From: JAIVHA01 sp965367295
Lineage (GTDB): Bacteria > Pseudomonadota > Gammaproteobacteria > DSM-19610
Direction of reading: 5' to 3'
DNA: 55,178 nucleotides
Assembly (NCBI GenBank): GCA_965367295.1
Contig: CBDUHN010000020.1
Coordinates: 1-55,178 of the forward strand
In this document: in pieces, positions 1 through 7,908 of the stretch
Numbering within the stretch: position 1 is the stretch's first letter
How the letters are laid out: each line of letters opens with the position of its first letter
Made by a program: the position numbers and the translations under genes
Notes under the pieces: generated by a model
The model's database searches: none
What the model saw: the letters and a program-made list of their open reading frames with translations, nothing else
What the model was told of the DNA's origin: nothing

Positions 1-1252
1 CCAGGCCACCGGAATTGATCCAGCGCCGCGGCTTGTCGAACTGGTAGAACTGCGCTGCCCACATCTGGTGCTGGCCCACATCCGAAGTAATGAAGGACTT
101 GCCCTTGGTAACCTTGTAGAGGGTTTCCACCACGTACTGGGGCTTGATGACATCGCTGGCGCGATCGTACTTGAGACAATCCATGGCGCGCCATTCGTCG
201 ATCTGCTTCCACCAGGCCTCAAGGGCCTTGGCATCGGGCAGCGGCGCACCATCCTTCAGCTCCTTGAGCATGGCCTTGAGCACCTGGTCGACGCCGCCGA
301 CGATGGGCACATCCACCTTGACGTTCTTGGAGATGCTGGCCGGGTCGATGTCCACGTGGACGATCTTTGCCGTGGGGCAGAATTTCTCGATGTTGCCGGT
401 GACACGGTCATCGAAACGGGCACCGATGGCGATCAGCACATCGCAGTTGTGCATACCCATGTTGGCTTCATAGGTACCGTGCATGCCCAGCATGCCCACG
501 AACTGGCGATCCGGGGACGGATAGGCACCCAGCCCCATCAGGGTATTGGTGATGGGAAAATTCAGCAGTCGGGTGAATTCCACCAGGGCCTTGGAGGCCT
601 CGCCCAGGATCACCCCGCCACCGCTGTAGATCATGGGCCGCTTGGCGGTGGCGATCAGTTCCACTGCCTTCTTGATCTGGCGCGGATGCCCTTTCACCAC
701 CGGGTTGTAGGAACGCATCTTGATGCGCTTGGGATAGGCATACTCCGCCCGGGCGGCACTGACATCCTTGGGGATATCCACCACCACCGGGCCGGGGCGG
801 CCGGTAGTCGCCACGTAGAAGGCCTTCTTGATGGTCTCGGCGAGATCCTTCACGTCCTTGACCAGGAAGTTGTGCTTCACGCAGGGACGGGTGATACCGA
901 TGTTGTCCACTTCCTGGAAAGCATCATTGCCGATCAGGGCCGTGGGCACCTGGCCGGTGAACACCACCATCGGGATGGAATCCATATAGGCGGTGGCGAT
1001 GCCGGTCACGGCATTGGTGGCACCGGGACCGGAAGTGACCAGCACCACGCCGGGCAGACCGGTGGAACGGGCATAGCCATCGGCGGCATGGGTAGCAGCC
1101 TGTTCGTGGCGCACCAGCACGTGCTTGACGGCTTCCTGCTGATACAGGGCGTCATAGATCGGCAGAACGGCACCACCGGGATAGCCGAATACATAGGCTA
1201 CGCCCTCGTCCTTGAGGCAATGGACGAAGATTTCGGCACCGGTCAGTTCCAC
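1..1252 (-). CDS. ilvB: acetolactate synthase large subunit (partial, C-terminus beyond window)
   Basis: Thiamine-diphosphate enzyme that condenses two pyruvates, or pyruvate and 2-oxobutyrate, in the first common step of isoleucine, valine and leucine synthesis. The protein opens with MELTGAEIFVHCL, followed by the family hallmark FGYPGGAVLPIYDAL and the cofactor-binding stretch HEQAATHAADGYAR (catalytic Glu in RHEQ). Further on are TSGPGATN, GQVPT and the FAD-domain region PMIYSGGGV. About 417 codons are visible; the family is about 570 residues, so the last quarter lies past position 1. The start is GTG at 1252, preceded by the purine-rich GAGAGAGAG, and matches the usual N-terminus of IlvI/IlvB. 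The small subunit and ilvC would be expected beyond the window edge but are not seen. A terminator-like hairpin sits about 100 nt upstream. Whether this is the IlvB or IlvI paralogue cannot be decided here. Confidence 0.95.
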   Translation of the reverse strand, partial: MELTGAEIFVHCLKDEGVAYVFGYPGGAVLPIYDALYQQEAVKHVLVRHEQAATHAADGYARSTGLPGVVLVTSGPGATNAVTGIATAYMDSIPMVVFTGQVPTALIGNDAFQEVDNIGITRPCVKHNFLVKDVKDLAETIKKAFYVATTGRPGPVVVDIPKDVSAARAEYAYPKRIKMRSYNPVVKGHPRQIKKAVELIATAKRPMIYSGGGVILGEASKALVEFTRLLNFPITNTLMGLGAYPSPDRQFVGMLGMHGTYEANMGMHNCDVLIAIGARFDDRVTGNIEKFCPTAKIVHVDIDPASISKNVKVDVPIVGGVDQVLKAMLKELKDGAPLPDAKALEAWWKQIDEWRAMDCLKYDRASDVIKPQYVVETLYKVTKGKSFITSDVGQHQMWAAQFYQFDKPRRWINSGGL

Positions 1253-1349
1253 GTTCGTATCTCTCTCTCGCGTTCGCTTGATTGCAGCATTTGAAGGGGG
1301 ACCAGGCCCGCAAATGCAGGATCCTGGGCATAGTCCCGGAATTCAGTAC

Positions 1350-1373
1350 AAAAAATGCCCGGGAACCGGGCAT
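1350..1373 (-). terminator. intrinsic terminator or attenuator upstream of ilvB
   Basis: On the minus strand an 8-bp stem (ATGCCCGG with CCGGGCAT, 3-nt loop) is followed directly by six T residues. It lies about 200 nt after the GGDEF-EAL gene and 97 nt before the ilvB start. The 5' arm of this stem can alternatively pair with an upstream CGGGC (1367-1383 as a 5-bp stem), giving a mutually exclusive fold. It is therefore either the terminator of the upstream gene or an attenuator in the ilvB leader. Confidence 0.65.
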
Positions 1374-1399
1374 GGATCGCCCGAAGGCGCAGTCCAGTG

Positions 1400-1428
1400 A
1401 AACTACGTATCTTGCCACCGAAGGTCAA
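1400..1428 (-). promoter_or_regulatory. possible sigma-70 promoter for ilvB leader
   Basis: The minus strand carries TTGACC (1428-1423), then a 17-nt spacer and TAGTTT (1405-1400). The -35 is good and the -10 is only moderate. If used, transcription starts near 1393 and immediately enters the alternative-hairpin region at 1350-1383. I saw no better promoter between the hairpin and the ilvB start. This is a consensus match only. Confidence 0.35.
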
Positions 1429-1577
1429 GAGAATCCACGGAAAAGTGGCTGTGCGGCAGGCCGAGAGGGCCATTCCGACCGAGTCCGGAGGATAAAGGCA
1501 CACCGACGGAGTGGACTTATCGGCATCGCACCGGCCCCGCTACGATGCCCACTACGACCGCCCAAATCGACAGACTC

Positions 1578-4118
1578 CTAGGACACCACCAGCTGCCCCA
1601 GCAGTTCATCGAGGGGGACCACCCCGCCCACCGCATAGCCTTGGGCGTAATCCACCCCCAGCTTCGCGAGGCTACTGCGAATGGCCTCGCTCTCCACATA
1701 TTCGGCAATGGTGCGGATCCCCATGACGTGACCAAGCTGATTAATGGACTCCACCATGGCGAAGTCGATGGGATCGTCCACCATATCGCGCACGAAACTG
1801 CCATCGATCTTCAGATAATCCACCGGCAGGTTCTTCAGATAGCCGAAGGAGCTGAGACCACTACCAAAATCATCCAGCGCAAAACAGCAGCCCAGTTCCC
1901 GGATCTCGGCGAGAAAACGCTGGGCCTGGGTGAAGTTGGCAATGGCCGCGGTCTCGGTGATCTCGAAGCAGACATGCTCCGCTGGAATGCCATGATAGCG
2001 AATCTGCTCCAGCACATAGTGCAGGAAGGATGGATCACACAGCGATTGCCCGGACAGGTTGATGGCGCAGGCCAGCTGCCCCACTTCGCGCCCCTGGTGA
2101 TGGTCCGCCATGATGGCCAGGGTTTCGCGCACCACCCAGCGATCCACGGAGGACATCACATTGAAGCGTTCCGCCGCCGGAATGAAGGCCATGGGCGGCA
2201 CCAGCTGCCCCTCCTCGTCGAGCATGCGCACCAGGATTTCCACATGCTGCCTGCCATCCTCCACCGCCGCCTGTAGCGGCACCAGGGGCTGTGCATACAA
2301 CACCAGCCGATCCCGCTCCACGGCCCGTGAGATGCGCTGTACCCAGTGCATCTCGCCCTGGTGCCGGGCCAGCACGTGGTCATCGGGCCGATAGACCTGG
2401 ATGCGGTTGCGCCCCTGGTCCTTGGCCACGTAACAGGCCGAGTCGGCGGAACTGAGCAGGTCGGTGACCGTCCCGCTTTCCGCGTTGATCACCACGAGCC
2501 CGATGCTGACACCGATATCGAAGGTGCGATCCTGCCAGACAAAGCGAAACTCCCGCACCGTACGTCGCAGACTCTCGGCCACGACCTCCGCTGTTGCCAT
2601 GTTACAGCCACGCAGCAATACACCAAATTCATCTCCACCCAGCCGCGCCAGCACATCGTGTACCCGCAGGCAGTCATGCAGTAGCGATGCCAGTTGTTTG
2701 AGCATGGCATCGCCGGCGATGTGGCCGCAAGTATCGTTCACCACCTTGAACTGATCGAGATCCAGATAGCAAAGGGCATCCTGCTGGGCAGGCTCATGTC
2801 GCACCCGTTCCAGTGATTCCTGCAGGCGGGACTCGAATTCGCCACGATTGATCAGCCCGGTGAGGGAATCGTGGCTGGCCTGGTAGAGTAACTGGCGGGC
2901 CATACCACGCACGGCACTGACATCACGGAAGGCCAGCACCATTCCCACCGGGCGACCCTGGTGATCATGAATCGGCGCTGCGGTGTGCTCCACGGCAAAT
3001 TCATTGCCATCCCGCCGACGCAGGGTATGGTCACCGTCGCAGTTCACCACCGCGTCGGCCGCCAGGCAGGCCGTCACCGGATCGGTAACCGGCAGGCCGC
3101 GCTCATTGGCCACCGGGAATACCTGCGCCAGATAGGCGCCCTGTGCTGCATCCACCGTCCAGCCGGTGAGTCGGGCGGCAACCGCGTTCATGAACTGCAC
3201 CCGCCCCTTGATGTCGGTGGCGATCACCCCTTCACCGATAGCCTCCAGCGTCACGGACAGGCGCTCGGTCTGCACCGTCAGTTCGTCATTGGTACGCGCC
3301 ATATCGGTGATATCGCGCACTGCCACCACTCGCAGGTTGCGGCCCTGCAGGGGCAGGTCGCGAGCCCGCAGTTCCGCATGGAAGCGCGTGCCATCCTTGC
3401 GCCGGCCGGCAATCTCCAGGGGCTCGTCACTGTGATGCTGAATCCGTTCCAGCATGCGCAAGCAGGATTCCTCATCCACAAAGCCCGTGGCGGGCATACC
3501 GATCAGGTCTTCGCTAGCACAGCGCATCATCTCCGTCAGCGCCCGGTTCACGGCCACGATAACCCCCTCATCGTGGATCGCCACCCCTTCAAAGGCCGCA
3601 TCCGATAGATGACGAAACCGTTCCTCACTTTCCAGCAGCGCTTCCTGTGCCGCGCGCTCCCGGCGCAAATCCCGCCATACCTGCAGCACCCCAGTGGGAT
3701 TTCCGTTCAGGTTACGGATAATGCGAATCGCAATCTCGATGGGATAATCGAAGGGGTTATGGGGGTCGTCTGCCTCGCGGATAAAGATGGCATCGCGACG
3801 TTCCTGGCGTGCCCGGCACACTTCACAGGCATCGATCTCCTGCTTCCCGTGCAACAATATGGGCATCGGCTGGCCGATGAGCTCCGCTGCGGATTTCCCC
3901 ATCCACTGGTAAAAAATCCGGTTGCCGCGGATCAGCCGATCGTCGAGATCGATGAGATAGAAGGCATCCTCGCTGCAATCCAGTGCCTGCGCCCAACCCT
4001 GGTCAGCCAGCTGCTGCGCCGCCAGGTGTCGCTGCAGCCATAGCCACAGCAGCAGGACCGGCACCAGCGCCAGCAGCAGGCACACCCCGATCAACAATAC
4101 GGAAACTTCAGACAGCAC
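1578..4118 (-). CDS. PAS-PAS-PAS-GGDEF-EAL cyclic-di-GMP protein
   Basis: An 846-residue membrane-anchored protein for cyclic-di-GMP turnover. Residues about 5-30 form one hydrophobic segment. PAS-like sensor regions follow at about 40-150, 160-275 and 285-400. The GGDEF domain (about 410-575) has an intact GGDEF at 494-498 and an RxxD inhibitory site (RVHD) exactly five residues before it. The EAL domain (about 590-840) has EIL at 627-629 where EAL is usual. It keeps EITET near 719, DDFGSG at 749-754 and KIDGSFV near 770. Synthase activity with product feedback looks likely. Phosphodiesterase activity is less certain because of the EIL variant, although the catalytic-loop residues are present. 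The start is a GTG with a weak purine stretch before it. The gene stands alone, divergent from the DUF4124 gene. The signal it senses is unknown. Confidence 0.93.
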   Translation of the reverse strand: MLSEVSVLLIGVCLLLALVPVLLLWLWLQRHLAAQQLADQGWAQALDCSEDAFYLIDLDDRLIRGNRIFYQWMGKSAAELIGQPMPILLHGKQEIDACEVCRARQERRDAIFIREADDPHNPFDYPIEIAIRIIRNLNGNPTGVLQVWRDLRRERAAQEALLESEERFRHLSDAAFEGVAIHDEGVIVAVNRALTEMMRCASEDLIGMPATGFVDEESCLRMLERIQHHSDEPLEIAGRRKDGTRFHAELRARDLPLQGRNLRVVAVRDITDMARTNDELTVQTERLSVTLEAIGEGVIATDIKGRVQFMNAVAARLTGWTVDAAQGAYLAQVFPVANERGLPVTDPVTACLAADAVVNCDGDHTLRRRDGNEFAVEHTAAPIHDHQGRPVGMVLAFRDVSAVRGMARQLLYQASHDSLTGLINRGEFESRLQESLERVRHEPAQQDALCYLDLDQFKVVNDTCGHIAGDAMLKQLASLLHDCLRVHDVLARLGGDEFGVLLRGCNMATAEVVAESLRRTVREFRFVWQDRTFDIGVSIGLVVINAESGTVTDLLSSADSACYVAKDQGRNRIQVYRPDDHVLARHQGEMHWVQRISRAVERDRLVLYAQPLVPLQAAVEDGRQHVEILVRMLDEEGQLVPPMAFIPAAERFNVMSSVDRWVVRETLAIMADHHQGREVGQLACAINLSGQSLCDPSFLHYVLEQIRYHGIPAEHVCFEITETAAIANFTQAQRFLAEIRELGCCFALDDFGSGLSSFGYLKNLPVDYLKIDGSFVRDMVDDPIDFAMVESINQLGHVMGIRTIAEYVESEAIRSSLAKLGVDYAQGYAVGGVVPLDELLGQLVVS

Positions 4119-4308
4119 GTAACATCTCTTGCCACCGGTACCGGAACATCCTGCGACCTATTTTTGAATTTTCGCGTAACGATTTCATAATCAACCAATA
4201 ATCGTCCTGACAACGGGAAACTGAAGCCACCCTTGCCCTGCACCGGGCAGAGCGGATAATGTCGACTGACAGTAAACCGGGCCCGGGCCCGTGATGAGGA
4301 ATCCACCC

Positions 4309-4752
4309 ATGTACCGCATACTCCTGGCTACCTGCCTGCTCTGTATCTCCCTGGCTACCCATGCCGCCATGTACAAATGGGTGGACGAAAACGGTGTCAC
4401 CCAGTTTTCCCAGTATCCCCCCAAGGATCAACAGGCCGAACGCCTGCGCCCGCCGCCACCACCAGCCGAGGATCCGGCGGCCGCAAAAGCACGTCTGCAG
4501 AAACAGATCGATGGCTTTGACAATCGCCGCCTGACGGAGGAAACCGACCAGGAGGAACAGGCCAAACAGGCAGCCGAGGCGGCCCAGCGCAAACGGCGCT
4601 GCGAAGCGGCCCGCCACAACCTGGAATCCCTGCAACTGGGAGGGGGGCGCCGCATTCAGACGGAAACCGGCGAAGTGATCCGCCCCACCGACGCGCAGCG
4701 CGAAGAACGCATGCAGGCCGCCCGCAAGATCATCGAAGAGGATTGCCAGTAA
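4309..4752 (+). CDS. DUF4124 domain periplasmic protein
   Basis: A 147-residue exported protein of unknown function. It begins with a signal peptide (hydrophobic stretch ILLATCLLCISLATHAA, cleavage after HAA). The short DUF4124 signature follows (MYKWVDENGVTQFSQYPP), then a proline cluster and a long charged, probably coiled-coil region with cysteines near both ends of the C-terminal half. The ATG at 4309 is chosen over the GTG at 4291 because GAGGAAT precedes it at normal spacing and it puts the signal peptide at the N-terminus. DUF4124 proteins are common in the gammaproteobacterial envelope, but no function is established. A second, smaller member lies at 5197. Confidence 0.85.
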   Translation: MYRILLATCLLCISLATHAAMYKWVDENGVTQFSQYPPKDQQAERLRPPPPPAEDPAAAKARLQKQIDGFDNRRLTEETDQEEQAKQAAEAAQRKRRCEAARHNLESLQLGGGRRIQTETGEVIRPTDAQREERMQAARKIIEEDCQ

Positions 4753-4802
4753 GTCTCCCGGATAGTATCCAGGGATTCTTGCCACCCCATCAGGAGCCAT
4801 TC

Positions 4803-5147
4803 ATGCCGTTACTGCGTATCCATACCAACCTCGACCTGCCCCGGGACCAGCAGGCTTCCCTGCTGGCCACGGCCTCCCGACTGATGGCCGATCAGCTCGG
4901 CAAGCCGGAGCGCTATGTAATGGTTTCGATGGAACACAACCCCGCCATGCTGTTCGCCGGCGAAGATGCGCCGCTGGCCTACCTGGAACTGAAAAGCATC
5001 GGCCTGTCCAGTGATTCCACCGGCGACCTGTCCCGAACCCTGTGCGAACTCATACACGGGGCACTGGGCATCGACCAGGACCGTATTTATATCGAATTTT
5101 CCGATGCCCCACGCCAGATGTGGGGCTGGAACGGCGGTACCTTCTAG
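4803..5147 (+). CDS. MIF/tautomerase-superfamily protein
   Basis: A 114-residue cytoplasmic protein of the macrophage migration inhibitory factor type (phenylpyruvate or dopachrome tautomerase fold). After Met removal the N-terminus is Pro, the catalytic base of this superfamily (MPLLRIHTNL). The segment RYVMVSMEHNPAMLFAG, the motif LAYLELKSIG, and the C-terminal IYIEFSDAPRQMWGWNGGTF are characteristic of the MIF family. The start at 4803 is set by AGGAGCC a few bases upstream and by the need for Pro2. An in-frame start at 4743 would bury the proline. The physiological substrate in bacteria is unknown. It lies between two DUF4124 genes on the same strand. Confidence 0.88.
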   Translation: MPLLRIHTNLDLPRDQQASLLATASRLMADQLGKPERYVMVSMEHNPAMLFAGEDAPLAYLELKSIGLSSDSTGDLSRTLCELIHGALGIDQDRIYIEFSDAPRQMWGWNGGTF

Positions 5148-5196
5148 TGCCCTCCCTGCCACCGACAATAGTACGTCCACGCCGCATGCGCATCCT

Positions 5197-5469
5197 ATGA
5201 AAACCCTTTTCTGGATACTGGTGACAGTGGTACTGGGCCTGGGCCTCTACACCTACTGGAATCCGGACTTCCCCGGGCAGGCCGGTCGATCCGTGCGCGA
5301 GACCCTCGGCATCGCTCCCCAAACCACGGTCGTATATAAATGGCAGGATGCCGCCGGCCAGTGGCAGATCACCGACCGGCCACCGGCCACAGGGATTGCC
5401 TACGAGACCCTGCACTACCGCAGCGACCAGAACCTGCTGCCGCTGCCGCCACAGCTACGGGAGCGCTGA
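5197..5469 (+). CDS. small DUF4124 membrane-anchored protein
   Basis: A 90-residue protein with an N-terminal hydrophobic segment (FWILVTVVLGLGLYTYW) and no obvious cleavage site, so it is probably anchored to the inner membrane and faces the periplasm. The DUF4124-like core is VVYKWQDAAGQWQITDRPP. It is the second such gene in 1.2 kb, separated from the first by the tautomerase. It is followed by an 80-nt gap holding the likely proS promoter. No function is known. Confidence 0.75.
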   Translation: MKTLFWILVTVVLGLGLYTYWNPDFPGQAGRSVRETLGIAPQTTVVYKWQDAAGQWQITDRPPATGIAYETLHYRSDQNLLPLPPQLRER

Positions 5470-5510
5470 ATCGCCGGTTTCGCCCCTGTACGCATCCGCC
5501 CCGCAGCCGC

Positions 5511-5516
5511 TACAAT
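5511..5516 (+). promoter_or_regulatory. possible -10 element of proS
   Basis: TACAAT 34 nt before the proS ATG fits a -10 box. The -35 candidate 18 nt upstream (TGTACG) is poor, so this is a weak call. Confidence 0.3.
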
Positions 5517-5549
5517 CGCAGGCTTTCCCACAGCCAAGAATCCATCGCC

Positions 5550-7265
5550 ATGCGCCTGTCCCGTTTCCCCCTGTCCACCCTGAAAGAAGTTCCGGCCGAT
5601 GCAGAGATCATCAGCCACCAGCTGATGCTGCGTGCCGGTATGATTCGCAAGCTCGCCACCGGCGTGTACAACTGGTTGCCACTGGGACTGCGGGTGCTGC
5701 GCAAGGTGGAGCAGATCGTGCGCGAGGAAATGAACCGCGCCGGCGCCCTGGAACTGATGATGCCGGCAGTCCAGCCCGCCGAGCTGTGGCAGGAATCGGG
5801 CCGCTGGGAGCAATACGGCCCGGAACTGCTGCGCATCACTGACCGCCACAACCGTGAGTTCTGCTTCGGCCCGACCCATGAAGAGGTCATCACCGAAATC
5901 GCCCGCCGCGAGATTCGCAGCTACAAGCAGCTGCCACTGAACTTCTACCAGATCCAGACCAAGTTCCGGGACGAGATCCGCCCGCGCTTCGGGGTCATGC
6001 GCTCGCGCGAGTTCATCATGAAGGATGCCTACAGCTTCCATGTCGACCATGCCTCCCTGAACGAAACCTACCAGGTGATGTACGACACCTACAGCCGCAT
6101 CTTCACCCGCCTGGGGCTGGACTTCCGGCCGGTGCAGGCCGACAGCGGCTCCATCGGCGGCAATCTGTCCCATGAATTCCACGTACTGGCCGATTCCGGC
6201 GAGGACGCCATCGCCTTCTCCACCGATAGCGACTATGCCGCCAACGTGGAACTGGCCGAGGCCATTGCCCCCGCCGGCGAACGTCCCGCCGCCAGCGCCG
6301 CCCTGGCCCGGGTGGAGACCCCCGGACAGCACAGCATCGAGGAGATCAGCGCCTTTCTGCAACTGCCGGCGTCCCGATGCCTCAAGACCCTGCTGGTGCA
6401 GGGCACGGAGACCCCGGTCGTCGCCCTGGTGCTGCGCGGCGATCATGAGCTGAATGCCATCAAGGCGGAGAAACTCGACACCGTCGCCAGCCCGCTCACC
6501 TTTGCCAGCGAGGAACAGGTGCAACAGGCCGCCGGCTGCAAACCCGGTTCCGTGGGACCGGTGGGATTGGGCATCCCGCTGTTCGCCGATCGTGCCGCGC
6601 TGGCAATGGCCGATTTCGTCTGCGGCGCCAATCAGGATGGCCAGCACCTGACGGGCGTAAACTGGGGCCGCGACCTGCCGGAGGCCATCGGCGTGGACCT
6701 GCGCAATGTGGTGGAAGGTGATCCCAGTCCGGACGGCCGGGGCACCCTGTCCATCGCCCGTGGTATCGAGGTCGGCCACATCTTCCAGCTCGGCGACAAG
6801 TACAGCCGGGCCATGAATGCCAGCGTCCTGGATGAGTCCGGCCGCGAACAGGTCATGACCATGGGCTGCTACGGTATCGGCGTCACCCGCGTGGTGGCCG
6901 CTGCCATCGAACAGAATCACGATGATCGCGGCATCGTCTGGCCCGCCGCCATCGCCCCCTTCGAAGTAGCCGTGCTACCCATGAACGCCAAAAAATCCCA
7001 GCGGGTACGCGAGACCGCCGAGCAACTCTACCAGCAGCTGCAGGAGGCCGGCCTGGAAGTGGTCATTGACGACCGTGAGATCCGCCCCGGGGTGATGTTC
7101 GCCGACATGGAGCTGATCGGTATTCCCTACCGGGTAGTGATCGGCGAGAAGAATCTCGATGAGGGCCTGGTGGAATTCAAGGCCCGCGAGGACCAGGATT
7201 CCCAGCACCTGCCCCTGGCGGGAATTGTGGAACTGCTCAAGGAACGGCTGCGCAGCGCCGATTAG
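5550..7265 (+). CDS. proS: prolyl-tRNA synthetase
   Basis: Charges tRNA-Pro with proline in the cytoplasm. The 571 residues match the bacterial-type ProRS. The class II core includes FGPTHEEV (106-113) and RPRFGVMRSREF (144-155, motif 2). Between about 220 and 400 lies the YbaK-like editing insertion that hydrolyses mischarged Ala-tRNA-Pro. Motif 3 (GCYGIGVTRVVAA) falls near 440. The anticodon-binding domain fills the C-terminus (from about VAVLPMNAKKS to the end). The ATG at 5550 gives the usual N-terminus MRLSRFPLSTLKE. The lytic transglycosylase follows after 38 nt and may be co-transcribed. Confidence 0.98.
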   Translation: MRLSRFPLSTLKEVPADAEIISHQLMLRAGMIRKLATGVYNWLPLGLRVLRKVEQIVREEMNRAGALELMMPAVQPAELWQESGRWEQYGPELLRITDRHNREFCFGPTHEEVITEIARREIRSYKQLPLNFYQIQTKFRDEIRPRFGVMRSREFIMKDAYSFHVDHASLNETYQVMYDTYSRIFTRLGLDFRPVQADSGSIGGNLSHEFHVLADSGEDAIAFSTDSDYAANVELAEAIAPAGERPAASAALARVETPGQHSIEEISAFLQLPASRCLKTLLVQGTETPVVALVLRGDHELNAIKAEKLDTVASPLTFASEEQVQQAAGCKPGSVGPVGLGIPLFADRAALAMADFVCGANQDGQHLTGVNWGRDLPEAIGVDLRNVVEGDPSPDGRGTLSIARGIEVGHIFQLGDKYSRAMNASVLDESGREQVMTMGCYGIGVTRVVAAAIEQNHDDRGIVWPAAIAPFEVAVLPMNAKKSQRVRETAEQLYQQLQEAGLEVVIDDREIRPGVMFADMELIGIPYRVVIGEKNLDEGLVEFKAREDQDSQHLPLAGIVELLKERLRSAD

Positions 7266-7303
7266 ACTGGGAGAAATTCGCAACCTGCAACCTGAAAGCG
7301 CCG

Positions 7304-7900
7304 ATGACCTCGATCACCCGACACCGCCCGTTCAGCCTGGCCACCCTGTTATTGCTGGGTGGCTGCCTGTTCGCCTGTGCCGGCCAGGCGGCCACCCAGG
7401 AGCGCCCCGACCCCGAGATGCGCCAGCTGCTGCTGCAGGCGGTGGAATCCAGCGACAGTTTCGCGGACCGGTTCGACGCCGAGGTGTGGCTCACCGACAT
7501 GAACCTGCGCCTCAGCCGGCGGGTGGAGGACCATGAGGAACGCCTCACCATCCTCAAGGCCGTGCATTATGAGGCGACCCGCGCCGAACTGCCGCCGGAA
7601 CTGGTGCTGGCGGTCATCGATGTGGAGAGCAACTTCGACCGTTTCGCCATTTCCAGCGCCGGTGCCCGCGGTCTGATGCAGGTGATGCCCTTCTGGCTGG
7701 AGGAGATCGGCCGGCCGGGCGATGACCTGTTCCAGATCAACACCAACCTGCGCTTCGGCTGCACCATCCTCAAACAGTATCTTGACCGGGAACGCGGCGA
7801 CCGGGTGCGGGCGCTGGCACGCTACAACGGCAGCGTCGGCAAGACCTGGTATCCACAGCGGGTATTCACCTCCCTGTCCAAACGCTGGTTCCGCCAATAA
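7304..7900 (+). CDS. lytic murein transglycosylase (SLT family)
   Basis: A 198-residue cell-wall enzyme that would cleave the MurNAc-GlcNAc bond with anhydro-ring formation. The N-terminus is hydrophobic with LGGC and FACAG cysteines, so it is a signal peptide and possibly a lipoprotein. The SLT domain is clear: the catalytic glutamate in VIDVESNFD, followed by AISSAGARGLMQVMPFW, the NTNLRFG segment and ALARYNGS. It is shorter than Slt70 and close to minimal single-domain transglycosylases. It lies 38 nt after proS and converges on rlmD, with only 8 nt between the stop codons. Confidence 0.92.
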   Translation: MTSITRHRPFSLATLLLLGGCLFACAGQAATQERPDPEMRQLLLQAVESSDSFADRFDAEVWLTDMNLRLSRRVEDHEERLTILKAVHYEATRAELPPELVLAVIDVESNFDRFAISSAGARGLMQVMPFWLEEIGRPGDDLFQINTNLRFGCTILKQYLDRERGDRVRALARYNGSVGKTWYPQRVFTSLSKRWFRQ

Positions 7901-7908
7901 CACCCTGA

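Larger units (their letters stand above)
1253..1577. other. 325-nt intergenic region, ilvB leader
   Basis: No credible gene. It contains the candidate promoter, the terminator/antiterminator hairpins and a purine-rich ribosome site for ilvB. An 86-codon reading frame on the minus strand (1243-1503) crosses the region and overlaps the ilvB start. It lacks the run of Ile, Leu or Val codons expected of a branched-chain leader peptide and shows no family resemblance. Confidence 0.6.

Noticed and set aside
68..1294. 408-codon plus-strand reading frame
   Set aside because: It lies opposite the clearly recognised ilvB; its His/Gly-rich composition is the mirror of that GC-rich gene and it shows no family features.
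1243..1503. leader peptide for ilvB attenuation
   Set aside because: The frame lacks a run of Ile, Val or Leu codons and continues past the hairpin into the ilvB start.
5415..6920. 501-codon minus-strand frame
   Set aside because: Antisense to proS, whose motifs are intact; no independent evidence.
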